A stretch of DNA of 64,000 bases from Bhargavaea sp. CC-171006. Its GTDB lineage: Bacteria > Bacillota > Bacilli > Bacillales_A > Planococcaceae. The stretch's first letter is position 1, and each line of letters opens with the position of its first letter. Location: the NCBI RefSeq assembly GCF_009761675.1, contig NZ_QUZH01000022.1, forward strand, positions 1 to 64,000, written 5' to 3'. The notes under the pieces are model-generated. The model did not search any database, was not told the origin of the DNA, and was given only the letters and a program-made list of their open reading frames with translations. The translations under genes and the position numbers were made by a program. This document shows, piece after piece, positions 41,484-51,583 of this stretch.

Positions 41484-44267
41484 TCATACTTCGTCATTAT
41501 ACCAACTTTCCAATTCAAGCACCATATCACCAAGGCCGACTTTCTCGACAGGGACAGGCGGTAGCGCCCGGATGAACTCTGCACCGTAAGATTTCTTCTC
41601 GATCCTGCGGTCAAGCACAATATAGGCCCCGCGGTCGGATGTCGAGCGGATCAGCCGCCCGAACCCCTGGCGGAACTTGATGATGGCCTCCGGCAACGAA
41701 AGTTCCTGAAACGGATTTTTCCCCAAAGCTGCCACTCTTGCGGCCCTTGCCTTGAACAGAGGGTTCTCCGGTGAGCTGAATGGCAGCCGGACAACGATGA
41801 CCGCAGCCAGTGCTTCACCCGGTACGTCCACCCCCTCCCAGAAGCTGTCCGTGCCGAACAGCACGGAATGATTGAAACGCTGGAAAGACTTCAGAAGCCG
41901 CATCCGGCTTCCCGGTGTGATGCCCTGGGCAATCAGCATATATTCTGCCAGCAGTTCGCTGTCGACGATCAGCTCGTAGGTTTTGCGCAGCATGTCATGG
42001 GAGGTGAAGAGAACAAAGCACCTTCCCCCAGTCGCGATCACTGCCTGAACAACTGCGTCTGCGACCGATTCGATGTATTCTTGCTGCGGCACATTCAGGA
42101 TATCAGGCATATCACTGACGATGTACATTTTTGCACCCCGGTAAAATTCCGGCGGTGCGGTGAACTTCCGGATTTCGACCGTCCGGGGAAGACCGATCTG
42201 ATCGGCGATGAACCGCTCCCTTCCCGGAATTGAAAGCGTCCCGGATGTCCAGATCACCCCGAAGCGCCCATCCGGATTGACCGCTTTCCGGATCATGCCG
42301 GAAACATCAGCAGGCTGCCGGACAATCTTCAGGCTTCCCGGAATGCTTCTCATGTCGGCCTCTATCCAGGCAGCCGCATCCTCAAGTCCTGCCGGGCCGA
42401 ACAGTTCCATCCAGCCGGCAGCCTGCAGACGGATTTCACGGATCCAGTGCTGCCACTCAGACAGGAACCGGGCTTCTTCAGGCTGGTGTCCTCCTGCGGA
42501 AACAAGAGGCGAAGTGAGTTCTGTGACTTTATCCAGATAGGCATACAACTGCTCACCGGCTTCCCTGCAGCGCGGGAGGAGCGGTTCGAGATCAGCGAGC
42601 GCATAGGTCCGTTTTTGTTCATGCGGACGGTCTTCACCCAAAGTCTGAATAAGCAGTTGGATGCCCTCGAAAGCGCCATCGAATGCATCCATCGCCCTGT
42701 CATACATCTCCCCTGCCCGCACGGCCTCCCGCTCGCCCGGAAAGCCGGTTTTACGGGCAAGCGAAACAAACCGGTCTTGAAGGAGCCCTTCACCGGATCT
42801 CCCCATCTGGCCAAGTGTGTATTTGAAATCAGTGTATGAAAAGAGCGTTTCTGCATGGGAGCGTGCCGCCGTGATGAACTGATGGGCCTCATCAATGACC
42901 ATTCCCGACAAATCCGGAAACGGTGAATGGCTGCGCTCCTGCGCCGACAGGAGCATGGCATGGTTGGTGACGATCAGATCCGCATTCCTTGCAAGCTCCA
43001 GCGTACGGAGGTAGTAATCGATGTTCTCCAGTTCCCCATCGCGGACGGCGGCCCGGTATTTGCGGATCTTATCAAGGAAAAGTCCGCCCCCGCCTGACAC
43101 ATTGAGTTCCTCCAGATCTCCGGTCTCAGTGCCGGCCAACCAGACCACCACCTGCAAGATGGCGAGGGTCTCGTCATAGGACTCATCCGCCGCCGCCAAA
43201 ATGCCTGCAAACCGCTCAAGGTCGATATAGTGCCCGACGCCTTTCAGGAGCGCTGTCCTAATTGGCACTCCGACGGCCCGCTCCACCTTTTCCACATCAT
43301 TGCCGATTATCTGCTCGGTCAGGTGGTTGGTATAAGTGCTGATGACTATCGGTTTGCCTTCTCGGAGGGTGTGGACCACTGCCGGAAGAAGATAGGCAAA
43401 AGTTTTGCCGATACCGGTCGCTGCTTCTGCAGCGAACTCGGATTTTGTTTCGAGTGTGGTATAAACGGTATCCATCATAGCGGATTGTGCCGGCCGATCC
43501 TCGTAATGCTCAAATGCATGGCGGAACCGGGATTCTTTCTCCTGCGGATTCCCGGGATAGGCGATATTTGCGGAAATGCGTGACTTTGGCGGTACCGATT
43601 TTTTCATTGCGATACCTTTCCAGATCCGGTAGCCGCCTTCTCCAATGGCATGACGCCGTTTTTCCTTAAGTGCACTATAAAACAGTGAACTCAGGTCCGA
43701 CTTGAGCCGGAATGAACGTTTATGGAGTATGGAAAGCGTCGGCTCCGGCAACCGGGCGGTCTCTTCCCGGAGCCTGATGAAGAGCTCCGCCGTTGCCTTG
43801 GCATCCTCGATGGCACGATGGGCATTTTCCAGAACGATGCCGAATTCCGCTGCAATATCCTGCAGCTTGAAGCTTGGCGCGGACGGACGGATGATTTTCG
43901 CAAGTTCCACGGTATCGACAGTTTCCCCGCTCCACTTCGGAAGGCCTGCACGCTGGAATTCATGCTGCAGGAAAGGCAGGTCGAACGATACATTATGCGC
44001 GACGAACACGCAGCCCTCAAGCCATTCCCTGATTTCGGCCGCCCGTTCCTCGAACATCGGGGCTCGGGACACATCTTTGTCCCGAATTCCTGTCAGGCTG
44101 CTGATGAAGGCCGGAATCTTCCGTCCGGGATTCAGGAAGGTGGAATACGTTTTTGTCACGGTGCCGTTTTCCACAAGGGCCATCCCGATTTCAATCATCC
44201 TGTCTCCACTTTTCGGTGAATGTCCGGTCGTTTCAAGATCTACGACCGCATATCGTTTTCCGTCCAT
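41484..44267 (-). CDS. dinG: DinG-type protein: 3'-5' exonuclease plus helicase domains
   Basis: 927 residues (B. subtilis DinG about 931). An N-terminal DEDDh exonuclease domain has DLETTGHS near residue 10, HNVSFDLPFL near 91 and AHRAIEDAKAT near 150. A helicase-like region has ATGIGKT near 288 and DEAHQF near 455. Unlike YpvA in this window, the stretch between motifs Ia and II has no cysteines, so no iron-sulfur cluster is expected; reported Gram-positive DinG of this form act as exonucleases. It has its own extended -10 promoter, and I see no LexA box. Confidence 0.92.
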   Translation of the reverse strand: MDGKRYAVVDLETTGHSPKSGDRMIEIGMALVENGTVTKTYSTFLNPGRKIPAFISSLTGIRDKDVSRAPMFEERAAEIREWLEGCVFVAHNVSFDLPFLQHEFQRAGLPKWSGETVDTVELAKIIRPSAPSFKLQDIAAEFGIVLENAHRAIEDAKATAELFIRLREETARLPEPTLSILHKRSFRLKSDLSSLFYSALKEKRRHAIGEGGYRIWKGIAMKKSVPPKSRISANIAYPGNPQEKESRFRHAFEHYEDRPAQSAMMDTVYTTLETKSEFAAEAATGIGKTFAYLLPAVVHTLREGKPIVISTYTNHLTEQIIGNDVEKVERAVGVPIRTALLKGVGHYIDLERFAGILAAADESYDETLAILQVVVWLAGTETGDLEELNVSGGGGLFLDKIRKYRAAVRDGELENIDYYLRTLELARNADLIVTNHAMLLSAQERSHSPFPDLSGMVIDEAHQFITAARSHAETLFSYTDFKYTLGQMGRSGEGLLQDRFVSLARKTGFPGEREAVRAGEMYDRAMDAFDGAFEGIQLLIQTLGEDRPHEQKRTYALADLEPLLPRCREAGEQLYAYLDKVTELTSPLVSAGGHQPEEARFLSEWQHWIREIRLQAAGWMELFGPAGLEDAAAWIEADMRSIPGSLKIVRQPADVSGMIRKAVNPDGRFGVIWTSGTLSIPGRERFIADQIGLPRTVEIRKFTAPPEFYRGAKMYIVSDMPDILNVPQQEYIESVADAVVQAVIATGGRCFVLFTSHDMLRKTYELIVDSELLAEYMLIAQGITPGSRMRLLKSFQRFNHSVLFGTDSFWEGVDVPGEALAAVIVVRLPFSSPENPLFKARAARVAALGKNPFQELSLPEAIIKFRQGFGRLIRSTSDRGAYIVLDRRIEKKSYGAEFIRALPPVPVEKVGLGDMVLELESWYNDEV

Positions 44268-44303
44268 CTATATCATCTCGCTGTCCGTCGGTGTCTTACC
44301 GAA

Positions 44304-44312
44304 ATTGTACCA
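44304..44312 (-). promoter_or_regulatory. Extended -10 promoter of dinG
   Basis: Minus-strand TGG-TACAAT, about 37 bases before the dinG start codon, without a clear -35 box. Confidence 0.45.
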
Positions 44313-44372
44313 CATACCCGGGCTTTGAATCGTCTGTCCGGCGGCCTGAAATATGCGCAGGTCCACTCCAAA

Positions 44373-44405
44373 CAAAAGAACTCCCGAATAACAGGGTTCG
44401 GGAGT
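44373..44405 (-). terminator. Terminator of panBCD
   Basis: Minus-strand ACTCCCGAA pairs with TTCGGGAGT around CCCTGTTA, then TCTTTTG. Confidence 0.8.
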
Positions 44406-44413
44406 CCGGCATT

Positions 44414-44797
44414 TTAATAAACCGTCGCTTCCGGCTCGTGACCGATGACGTCGTCGATCCGGTTGTCTTCGCCCATCAGGACGATATTCGGCTTATGGTG
44501 TTCTGCTTCATTTGCATTGATATGGACATAGCTGAGAATGATGACCGTATCACCGGGCTGGACAAGGCGGGCGGCGGCTCCGTTGACACAGATGACCCCG
44601 CTCCCGCGCCGGCCCTCAATGATATAGGTTTCAAAACGCGCGCCGTTATTGTTGTTCACTACCTGGACTTTTTCGTTCGGCAGCATACCGGCTGCGTCCA
44701 GGATGTCACGGTCGATTGTGATGCTGCCGACATAGTTCAGGTTCGCTTCTGTGACTGTGGCGCGGTGGATTTTACCGCTCAGCATGATTCTCATCAT
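44414..44797 (-). CDS. panD: Aspartate 1-decarboxylase
   Basis: 127 residues. The self-cleavage Gly-Ser is in NYVGSITID (Ser about 26), which yields the pyruvoyl cofactor; Lys9 in LSGKIHR and Tyr at about 59 (TYIIEG) are present. It makes beta-alanine for pantothenate. Its start overlaps the panC stop (ATGATGA). Last gene of panB-panC-panD. Confidence 0.95.
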   Translation of the reverse strand: MMRIMLSGKIHRATVTEANLNYVGSITIDRDILDAAGMLPNEKVQVVNNNNGARFETYIIEGRRGSGVICVNGAAARLVQPGDTVIILSYVHINANEAEHHKPNIVLMGEDNRIDDVIGHEPEATVY

Positions 44798-45651
44798 GAT
44801 CGCTTCCCCTCCAGATTAACCAGGATGTTGTCAATCAGGCGTGCACCGGAAAATTGGACAGCCGCGGCGATAATCGCTTCCCGAGACGACGCGGAGAGTG
44901 GCCGCAGTGACGGATACTCAAGTATTTCCGCATAGTCGGTTTCCGCTCCCGGAATGTGCCCGAGGCTTTTACGGAGAGTGCCGAGGGCAAGGTCAGGATC
45001 TCCCGATTCCCTGAACATCCTCGCCCCTTGCTGCAGAGATTCGTAAATAGCCGGGGCTTGCTCCCGCTCTTCGGGAGTCAGCCGGACATTCCGCGAGCTT
45101 TTTGCAAGTCCGTCCTCTTCACGGACAGTCGGCACGCGGCGGATTTCCAGCGGGAAGTTATAATCTCTTACAAACGTTTCTATGATGGCCAGCTGCTGTG
45201 CATCTTTCTGGCCAAAATAAGCACGCTCCGGCATGGTCAGATGGAACAGCTTGGTGAGAACTTTCAGGACGCCGTCAAAGTGGCCCGGACGGCTTGCGCC
45301 GCATAATACATCCGCCTGCCGGCCGGGCAGGATGCGGATTTCACTGTTTTCCGGATACATCTCCTCCGGCGTCGGATGGAACAGGATGTCAACACCCGCC
45401 TTTTCCGCAAGTTCCGCATCCCGCTCAAGATCTCTCGGATAGCTGTCGAAATCTTCACCGGGGCCGAACTGCGCAGGATTGACAAAGATGCTCATGATCA
45501 CGACGTCATTTTCTTTCCCGGCTTCCCGGGCCAGTGACAGATGCCCTTCGTGCAGATAGCCCATCGTCGGAACGAACCCGATGCTTTTCCCTTCCGAAGC
45601 GAGGCGCCCCGACACTGCGGCCATATCTGTGACTTTCTCAATGCGTTTCAA
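44794..45651 (-). CDS. panC: Pantothenate synthetase
   Basis: 285 residues from a TTG at 45651, which has GGAGG 7 bases upstream and gives the usual short N-terminus; an in-frame ATG at 45666 is possible. The ATP-binding motif is [13 protein letters not shown], followed by [16 protein letters not shown] and a KMS-like SSRNVRL. It joins pantoate and beta-alanine. Its start lies inside the 3' end of panB (14-29 bases of overlap). Confidence 0.94.
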   Translation of the reverse strand: MKRIEKVTDMAAVSGRLASEGKSIGFVPTMGYLHEGHLSLAREAGKENDVVIMSIFVNPAQFGPGEDFDSYPRDLERDAELAEKAGVDILFHPTPEEMYPENSEIRILPGRQADVLCGASRPGHFDGVLKVLTKLFHLTMPERAYFGQKDAQQLAIIETFVRDYNFPLEIRRVPTVREEDGLAKSSRNVRLTPEEREQAPAIYESLQQGARMFRESGDPDLALGTLRKSLGHIPGAETDYAEILEYPSLRPLSASSREAIIAAAVQFSGARLIDNILVNLEGKRS

Positions 45652-46486
45652 CCGGGTCGCCTCCATACAGTTTGCCTGCTTCTTCCTCTTTCATCGTGAA
45701 GCGGTGGGCATCCGCCGGGAAGGAGCCGTCCCTTACCGCTGTCGCATAGGCGGTGATGCCATCTCGGATCGGTGTGCCGGCGTCGGCAAACCGGCGGACA
45801 AACTTCGGTACATGATGACTTCCGTAGCCGATCAGATCATGGAATACAAGCACTTGTCCGTCCGTTTCCGCACCGGCTCCGATTCCGATCACAGGGATGG
45901 AAAGCTCTTCGGTAATCCGGCCGGCAAGCTGATGGGGAATGCATTCAAGGACGAGCATGCAGGCGCCTGCTTCCTCCACTTCCTTCGCTTCCCGGATCAG
46001 CCGGAGCGCATCTTGCGCCGTCTTTCCCTGAACCTTGTAGCCGCCCGTAACGCCTGCCGACTGCGGCAGGAGCCCGAGATGCGCAACCACGGGAATCCCC
46101 GTCGACACGAGTCTCCCGATTGCTTTCGCCACAATGCCCGCACCCTCAAGCTTTAGGGCGTCCGCACCGGTTTCCCGGAACAAGCGGACAGCTGCTTCAA
46201 GTGTACGGTCGATGCTCCCGTGGTAAGTGCCGAACGGCATGTCCACAACTGTGAATGCATCTCCAGCCCCCCGTTGCACCGCCTTGCCATGGTGAATCAT
46301 ATCCTCGAGGGTCACCGGCACGGTTGAATCATAACCGAGCACGACCATTCCGAGTGAATCTCCGACAAGCAGTACATCCATTCCGCTATCGGCAGCCATC
46401 TTTGCCGTCGGATAATCGTACGCCGTCATCATCACAATCTTTTCGCCGTTCTGTTTTTTCTTCATCAGGTCTGCAGTGGTTGTCAT
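45638..46486 (-). CDS. panB: 3-methyl-2-oxobutanoate hydroxymethyltransferase
   Basis: 282 residues from the ATG at 46486 with AAAGGAG upstream. Motifs [29 protein letters not shown] and [11 protein letters not shown] are typical. It makes ketopantoate from ketoisovalerate and methylene-THF. It heads panBCD and is preceded by an unusually long leader (46487-46702) ending in a terminator hairpin. Confidence 0.95.
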   Translation of the reverse strand: MTTTADLMKKKQNGEKIVMMTAYDYPTAKMAADSGMDVLLVGDSLGMVVLGYDSTVPVTLEDMIHHGKAVQRGAGDAFTVVDMPFGTYHGSIDRTLEAAVRLFRETGADALKLEGAGIVAKAIGRLVSTGIPVVAHLGLLPQSAGVTGGYKVQGKTAQDALRLIREAKEVEEAGACMLVLECIPHQLAGRITEELSIPVIGIGAGAETDGQVLVFHDLIGYGSHHVPKFVRRFADAGTPIRDGITAYATAVRDGSFPADAHRFTMKEEEAGKLYGGDPVETH

Positions 46487-46512
46487 TATTCTTCTCCTTT
46501 CCTGGAGAAAAC

Positions 46513-46547
46513 CAAAAGCCCTTCCGCCAAAAATGGCAGAAGGGCTG
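46513..46547 (-). terminator. Terminator or attenuator hairpin just before panB
   Basis: Minus-strand AGCCCTTCTGCC pairs with GGCGGAAGGGCT around ATTTTT, followed by TTTGGTTTTC. It ends only 10 bases before the panB ribosome binding site, leaving no room for a promoter, so it probably controls read-through into panB. Confidence 0.8.
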
Positions 46548-46702
46548 AATATGCATTCCGGTCTTCTCCGTCCCTGTCTTTTCGGATCAAGGCGGACCAA
46601 GTCTATTGGCGATCCTTCCCGTCTTGGGAATGGCTTCGCTTTTCCGGCCGTTCAGCTTGTTTCAGGTGCAGTTCAGTTACGATACCGCCCTTCTCCGCCT
46701 CC
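46548..46702 (-). promoter_or_regulatory. panB leader, possible pan-motif or attenuator
   Basis: About 150 bp of untranslated leader between a promoter at 46703-46732 and the terminator at 46513-46547. It can fold into hairpins (for example GGATC..CCAA..TTGG..GATCC). A conserved RNA called the pan motif is known upstream of pantothenate genes in Firmicutes, but I cannot confirm its consensus here. Confidence 0.35.
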
Positions 46703-46732
46703 AATATAGCAGAAAGCGGTTTCCCTGCGCAA
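46703..46732 (-). promoter_or_regulatory. Candidate panBCD promoter
   Basis: Minus-strand TTGCGC (46732-46727), 18 bases, TATATT (46708-46703), directly after the birA stop. Confidence 0.5.
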
Positions 46733-46736
46733 GCGG

Positions 46737-47726
46737 TTATTCTGCGGGCTCGATGTCCGCGGAATAAATGCCGCGGATGCTGCCGTCTTCTGTCCGGATC
46801 TCCAGAACGCCGTCTTCTGTGATGCCGACTGCCGTCCCGGTAACTGTCTCCCGCACCATGACCGCATTCACTCTTCGGCCGATCGTATCAGAGTTTTCCT
46901 CCCATAGGAACTTGATGGGTGCAAACCCCTCTTCAAGATATAACCTTGAGTAATACCCGAGATTTCTCAGTACCGCGGCCGCAAGCGCAGCGCGGTCAAG
47001 CGGCTGGCCGGATTCCATCCGGATAGAAGTCGCGATATCCGCCAGTTCTTCCGGGAAGTCTTCCGGCTCCTGGTTTACATTGATGCCGGTGCCGATGATG
47101 ATTGCCTGGACACGGTCGGGGTCTGCCTGAAGTTCGGTCAGGATGCCCGTCACCTTCCGGCCGCCGATCAGCAGATCATTCGGCCACTTGATGCGTGCTT
47201 CCACATCCGCCAGCTCGCGGATGGCCCGGCAGATGGACACAGCGGCAATCAGCGTAAACTGTGGTGCCCGGTGCGGCGGGATGTCCGGTTTGAGGATGAT
47301 ACTCATCCAGATTCCCTTGCCGGCGGCGGATGTCCAAGGACGCGCCAGCCGGCCGCGTCCTGCCGTCTGTTCCTCAGCGACGATCACTGTCCCGTCGGGT
47401 GCGCCGCTTTGCGCTTCCCTGTGGGCGATTGGCATCGTCGATTCGACTGATTCAAAGTGGATGATCTCACTGACGAATGGGTCATCCTTCAGGTGCTTCC
47501 GGATCAGTGCGGGCGTAAGCCTGTCCGGTGATGCCTCCAGCACATACCCTTTTTTCCGGACGGAGCGGACAGTAAAGCCGTCCTCCTCCAGTTCACGGAC
47601 CCACTTCCAGACGGCCGTACGGGAAACACCGGCTTCATCAGCCAGCATCTGTCCGGAGACCGGCTCTCCGCCGGCCTCCATGAGCCGCCTGAGCAGGCTC
47701 TCTTTATCTTTTACTTTCGATTCCAT
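46737..47726 (-). CDS. birA: Biotin-[acetyl-CoA-carboxylase] ligase and repressor
   Basis: 329 residues. An N-terminal helix-turn-helix (ADEAGVSRTAVWKWV) shows it can act as a biotin-operon repressor. The ligase domain has the biotinyl-AMP motif GRGRLARPW, KWPNDLLIG and a C-terminal SH3-like domain. It overlaps the upstream cca gene by 23 bases, so it is translated from the same message. Biotin genes are not in the window. Confidence 0.94.
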   Translation of the reverse strand: MESKVKDKESLLRRLMEAGGEPVSGQMLADEAGVSRTAVWKWVRELEEDGFTVRSVRKKGYVLEASPDRLTPALIRKHLKDDPFVSEIIHFESVESTMPIAHREAQSGAPDGTVIVAEEQTAGRGRLARPWTSAAGKGIWMSIILKPDIPPHRAPQFTLIAAVSICRAIRELADVEARIKWPNDLLIGGRKVTGILTELQADPDRVQAIIIGTGINVNQEPEDFPEELADIATSIRMESGQPLDRAALAAAVLRNLGYYSRLYLEEGFAPIKFLWEENSDTIGRRVNAVMVRETVTGTAVGITEDGVLEIRTEDGSIRGIYSADIEPAE

Positions 47727-48897
47727 CTAAAAACCATCCTTTGATGTCTTCCCGGGTGTTCTTGAGATGCCCGGTGACGACCGCTTCCTCGATGTTTGAC
47801 AGCCACTCTTTCACCCATGGTCCGCCCTTTTTGCCGGACCATCCGATCAGATCATTTCCGGTAATGGCGAGGTCCCTCAGGGAAGAGATGGGGAGCCCGT
47901 TTTTCAGGGACCTGATCTTCCCCGGATCTTCCGGATCACCGGATTTCCCCGTCAGATGGGCGAACTTCGCGCCTGTGATGAGCGCATGCTCCGGCAGCCG
48001 GTAGGCATCCATCGGATTATACGGGCGCTCCGAACGGATTTTGCACGACTTGAGAATATCTCCGACCGACCGCTTCTCCGCGTTCGACAATTTGTACGGA
48101 TTGCCTTCCGGAAAACCGGCCAGAAGGTAGAGCAGTGCCCAGCCCTCGACCGTTTCTGCCGGCTTGCCGAATTTCTGCCAGATGCCGAGGTTCGTTGCTG
48201 AGAATGCCCGCTCCATTAGCGGAAGATGTTCCGCAAGGCCTGTCTCCGCCATGAGTTGCGCAGCAAGGCCCGCCCGGCCGCTTGCCCAGACCTTGTCCAT
48301 TTCCACCTTGATGCGCTCCACGGATACATGGTGGATGCTTGCGGCTTGCCTGCTGATCGCCGCTTTTGTTCCAGGTTCAATTTCAAATCCGGTCCTCGCA
48401 GCGAAGCGGACGGCACGCAGCATCCTGAGCGCATCTTCCCCGAACCGTTCGTCCGGGTCGCCGACAGCACGGATAATCCCCCGTCTGATGTCCTCTTCCC
48501 CTCCGAAAGGGTCATAGAGAGAGCCATCCCCCCGGATGGCGATGGCATTCATCGTGAAATCCCGGCGCCGAAGATCTTCCCTGAGCGAAGTCACATATTC
48601 CACATGATCGGGACGGCGGTGGTCAGTATAGATGCCTTCTGTCCGGTAGGTTGTCACTTCGACCGGCGGAGACGGATCAAGAACCATCACCGTTCCGTGG
48701 GCAATGCCGACATCTGCCGTTTTGGGGAAGATCGTCTTGACCTCCTGCGGCAGTGCCGCCGTCGCAACATCCACGTCATGAGCCGGCAGTCCCATCAGAC
48801 GGTCACGGACCGCCCCCCCGACAATCACCGCTTCATGACCGGCTTCCCTGAGGCGCCCGACAATTTCAAATGCCGATTGCCAGTGTTTGTCCGTCAA
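47704..48897 (-). CDS. cca: CCA-adding tRNA nucleotidyltransferase
   Basis: 397 residues, class II type. The nucleotidyltransferase head has GGAVRDRLMG and the acidic pair in HDVDVATAA (two Asp), then the RRDFTMNAIAI motif and the RFGEDALRMLRAVRFAARTGF motif. It adds CCA to tRNA 3' ends. It overlaps bshA by 4 bases and birA by 23. Confidence 0.95.
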   Translation of the reverse strand: MTDKHWQSAFEIVGRLREAGHEAVIVGGAVRDRLMGLPAHDVDVATAALPQEVKTIFPKTADVGIAHGTVMVLDPSPPVEVTTYRTEGIYTDHRRPDHVEYVTSLREDLRRRDFTMNAIAIRGDGSLYDPFGGEEDIRRGIIRAVGDPDERFGEDALRMLRAVRFAARTGFEIEPGTKAAISRQAASIHHVSVERIKVEMDKVWASGRAGLAAQLMAETGLAEHLPLMERAFSATNLGIWQKFGKPAETVEGWALLYLLAGFPEGNPYKLSNAEKRSVGDILKSCKIRSERPYNPMDAYRLPEHALITGAKFAHLTGKSGDPEDPGKIRSLKNGLPISSLRDLAITGNDLIGWSGKKGGPWVKEWLSNIEEAVVTGHLKNTREDIKGWFLDGIESKR

Positions 48898-50033
48898 GAT
48901 TCCTTCCGCTCCAGCAGCTCGTAGTAGGCCGACTCGTATTCACGGACAATCCGCTCCGAACCGAACCTCTCCCGAACCGAACGGATGGCATCTTGGGAGA
49001 ATCTTGAGGCCAGATCGGAATCCTTCAAAATGCGGATCGCCGCCTCTGCGTACCCCTCGATGTCACCGAGAGGTCGGATAAAGCCGTTTCTCCCGTCCTC
49101 GATCACTTCAGGTATGCCGCCGATGTCCGAGCCGATGCACGGCACGCCGCAAGCCATCGCCTCGATCAGGACGAGTCCAAATGCCTCTTTTTCAGAGACG
49201 AGCATGTTCAGGTTACTGATTGAGAACAGATCAGGCAGGTCGTCGCGCTTGCCCAGGAACAGCACTTCCGTCCCAAGCCCTTCTTCTGCAACCAGTGCAT
49301 GGATTGGCTCGACTTCCGGTCCGTCTCCGACAAGGAGCAGCTTTGACGGCACTTCCCTGTTGATGATGGCAAAGCTCCGGACGACATCCTCGATACGCTT
49401 GACCTTGCGGAAGTTGGATACATGGATGACAATCTTGTCCGCCTCGGCGATGCCGAGGCCCGCCTTCATATGGTAGGCATTGACGGGACGGTAGCTGCGC
49501 TCATCAATAAAGTTGTAGATGGTCCGGATCTCGTTCGCCGGCCGGATCAGTTCGTATGTCTCTTCCTTGAGGGAATCCGAGACCGCTGTTGTCATATCGG
49601 ATTTGTTGATTCCGTATTTCACTGTGCCGGATAGTGTCCGGTCATGGCCAAGAATGGTCACGTCCGTCCCGTGCAGCGTCGTGATGATCGGGATGGGCAC
49701 ACCTGCCATGTCGCGCCCGAGCGCGGAGCAGATCGCATGCGGGACGGCATAGTGGGCATGCAGGATGTCGAGTTCTTCCTCGACGATGACTTCCGATATT
49801 TTATTGGCTAGGGCGATGTCATATGGCGTGAACTTGAATACGGCATATTGACTGACCTCAACTTCATGGACTGTGATGTTGGGCTGGTCCATGTAAAGGC
49901 GGAACGGACGGCCGGACGTGATGAAATGGACGTCGTGGCCCCGCTCCGCAAGAAGGATGCCGAGTTCAGTTGCAACAACCCCTGAACCGCCGAGAGACGG
50001 ATAGCAGGTGATGCCGATTTTGAGTTTTCTCAT
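48894..50033 (-). CDS. bshA: N-acetyl-alpha-D-glucosaminyl L-malate synthase
   Basis: 379 residues, GT-B retaining glycosyltransferase of family GT4 ([19 protein letters not shown] at the start; [20 protein letters not shown] near the end). It makes the first intermediate of bacillithiol, the main low-molecular thiol in Bacillales. It directly overlaps mgsA by 4 bases; in B. subtilis bshB1 lies between them, so the deacetylase must be encoded elsewhere. Confidence 0.94.
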   Translation of the reverse strand: MRKLKIGITCYPSLGGSGVVATELGILLAERGHDVHFITSGRPFRLYMDQPNITVHEVEVSQYAVFKFTPYDIALANKISEVIVEEELDILHAHYAVPHAICSALGRDMAGVPIPIITTLHGTDVTILGHDRTLSGTVKYGINKSDMTTAVSDSLKEETYELIRPANEIRTIYNFIDERSYRPVNAYHMKAGLGIAEADKIVIHVSNFRKVKRIEDVVRSFAIINREVPSKLLLVGDGPEVEPIHALVAEEGLGTEVLFLGKRDDLPDLFSISNLNMLVSEKEAFGLVLIEAMACGVPCIGSDIGGIPEVIEDGRNGFIRPLGDIEGYAEAAIRILKDSDLASRFSQDAIRSVRERFGSERIVREYESAYYELLERKES

Positions 50034-50446
50034 GCCATGCCACCGCCTTCAGGGTTTTTGTTGAGCCGCCAATCGAGATGGTCCTCCGAAAGTCCGCGCA
50101 AAAGCACTTCGGCCGTGCCCATGTTCGTGGCAAGCGGCACCTTGTATACATCCGACAGGCGCAACAGTGCCGAAACATCCGGCTCGTGAGGCTGGGCGGT
50201 GAGCGGATCGCGGAAGAAAATAATGAGATCGAGGCGGTTCTCCGCAACCATCGCCCCGATCTGCTGGTCGCCGCCGAGCGGTCCTGACTTGAAACGGTGA
50301 ACATCCAGTCCGGTTGCTTCTCCAACAAGCTTGCCTGTCGTGCCGGTCGCAAACAAAGCGTGTTCCTTGAAAATTGGCAGGTAGGCGATGACGAATTGGA
50401 TCAGATCATCTTTCTTCCTGTCGTGTGCGATCAGTGCAATATTCAT
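50030..50446 (-). CDS. mgsA: Methylglyoxal synthase
   Basis: 138 residues (typical). The active-site Asp and His are in [12 protein letters not shown] and [13 protein letters not shown], and TGTTGKL binds phosphate. It converts dihydroxyacetone phosphate to methylglyoxal, relieving sugar-phosphate stress. TGGAGGGG precedes the ATG. It overlaps bshA by 4 bases; bacillithiol also detoxifies methylglyoxal, which may explain the link. Confidence 0.95.
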   Translation of the reverse strand: MNIALIAHDRKKDDLIQFVIAYLPIFKEHALFATGTTGKLVGEATGLDVHRFKSGPLGGDQQIGAMVAENRLDLIIFFRDPLTAQPHEPDVSALLRLSDVYKVPLATNMGTAEVLLRGLSEDHLDWRLNKNPEGGGMA

Positions 50447-50460
50447 CCGAACCCCTCCAG

Positions 50461-51222
50461 TTACCCGATAATCTTGTCTAATCCGTCTATGAGACAGTCC
50501 CTATTCATGACCTCTTTCACGGCAAGCACCATTCCCGACATGTAGGACTGCCTGCTGAAAGAATCATGCCGGAGCGAGAGCAGCTGCCCTTCGCCGCCAA
50601 ACAGCACTTCCTGATGGGAGACCAGTCCCGGAAGACGGACGCTATGAACCGGGATTCCGGCAACATCCGTCCCTCTGCCATCCGGTGCATCGCCGCCTTC
50701 TTGCGATCCGGCCGCTTCAGCCATCATCCTTGCGGTCAGCGACGCCGTCCCGGACGGATACTCTTTTTTGCCGTCATGGTGCAGCTCAATGATTTCCGCG
50801 TCCGGCATATACTTTACAGCCATTGCGGCAAACTTCATGAGAAGAACGGCACCGATCGAGAAATTCGGGGCCAGGATGCACCCGATTCCGTGCTCCCTGG
50901 ACAGCTCCGAAAGCTTCCCGATCTGATCCACCGTCAGCCCGCTCGTCCCGACAACGGGCCTGATCCCGTTCATGATGGCGTCCCGTGTATTCGGATAAAC
51001 CGACTCATGGCTGGTCAGTTCGACCAACACATCCGGTTTCGCCTCATCGACGAGGGTCAGCATATCCGTATAGATCGGGACGGACCCTGCAAGCATGTTT
51101 GAACTTTCCGCCATCTTTCTGTCCAGAACACCAACCAGCAAAAACTCACGGCCGGTGATCATCGTCTCCACCGCGAGTGCGCCCATGCGCCCGCGGGGAC
51201 CTGCAACTGCAACACGGATCAT
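50461..51222 (-). CDS. dapB: 4-hydroxy-tetrahydrodipicolinate reductase
   Basis: 253 residues. Nucleotide motif [10 protein letters not shown] at the start, the catalytic [15 protein letters not shown] near residue 150. It supplies diaminopimelate and lysine. I chose the ATG at 51222 (7 bases after GGGGAGG); an ATG at 51228 that overlaps the ypjD stop is only 1-2 bases after it. Gene order ypjD-dapB-mgsA is conserved. Confidence 0.94.
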   Translation of the reverse strand: MIRVAVAGPRGRMGALAVETMITGREFLLVGVLDRKMAESSNMLAGSVPIYTDMLTLVDEAKPDVLVELTSHESVYPNTRDAIMNGIRPVVGTSGLTVDQIGKLSELSREHGIGCILAPNFSIGAVLLMKFAAMAVKYMPDAEIIELHHDGKKEYPSGTASLTARMMAEAAGSQEGGDAPDGRGTDVAGIPVHSVRLPGLVSHQEVLFGGEGQLLSLRHDSFSRQSYMSGMVLAVKEVMNRDCLIDGLDKIIG

Positions 51223-51224
51223 CG

Positions 51225-51560
51225 TCATTCCTCCCCGATTTTGGTCCACCGCCCGCTGTCGCGTCGGTTGAACTTCTCCATGACCCCGGCAAGCGCCCGG
51301 TCAAGGTCGATCCCGTTCGCATTGGCGAAACAGACGAGGACGAAGAACAGGTCGCCCGTCTCCTCCTCAAGTGACTTCTCAGCCTCTCCGGGTTTCTTCT
51401 TTTTCGTGCCGTATACATGCTGCACTTCCCTCGACAGTTCCCCCAGCTCTTCCGTCAGCCTGGCGAGCATCTCCATCGGCGGGAAATACCCCTCCTTAAA
51501 CTGGGATATGTAACGGTCCACTTCTTGTTGCATGTCCTTCATCGTACGAGATTCATCCAT
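51225..51560 (-). CDS. ypjD: MazG-type nucleotide pyrophosphohydrolase YpjD
   Basis: 111 residues, an all-alpha MazG fold with the metal motif EELGELSREV and EEETGDLFF. It would split non-canonical nucleoside triphosphates; the substrate is unknown. It is the first gene of the ypjD-dapB-mgsA-bshA-cca-birA run, with the promoter at 51584-51611 and AAAGGAGTG upstream. Confidence 0.88.
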   Translation of the reverse strand: MDESRTMKDMQQEVDRYISQFKEGYFPPMEMLARLTEELGELSREVQHVYGTKKKKPGEAEKSLEEETGDLFFVLVCFANANGIDLDRALAGVMEKFNRRDSGRWTKIGEE

Positions 51561-51583
51561 ACATGCATCACTCCTTTGTCAAT

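Noticed and set aside
44268-44330. LexA box at dinG
   Set aside because: No CGAAC-N4-GTTCG-like sequence is present despite the gene name.
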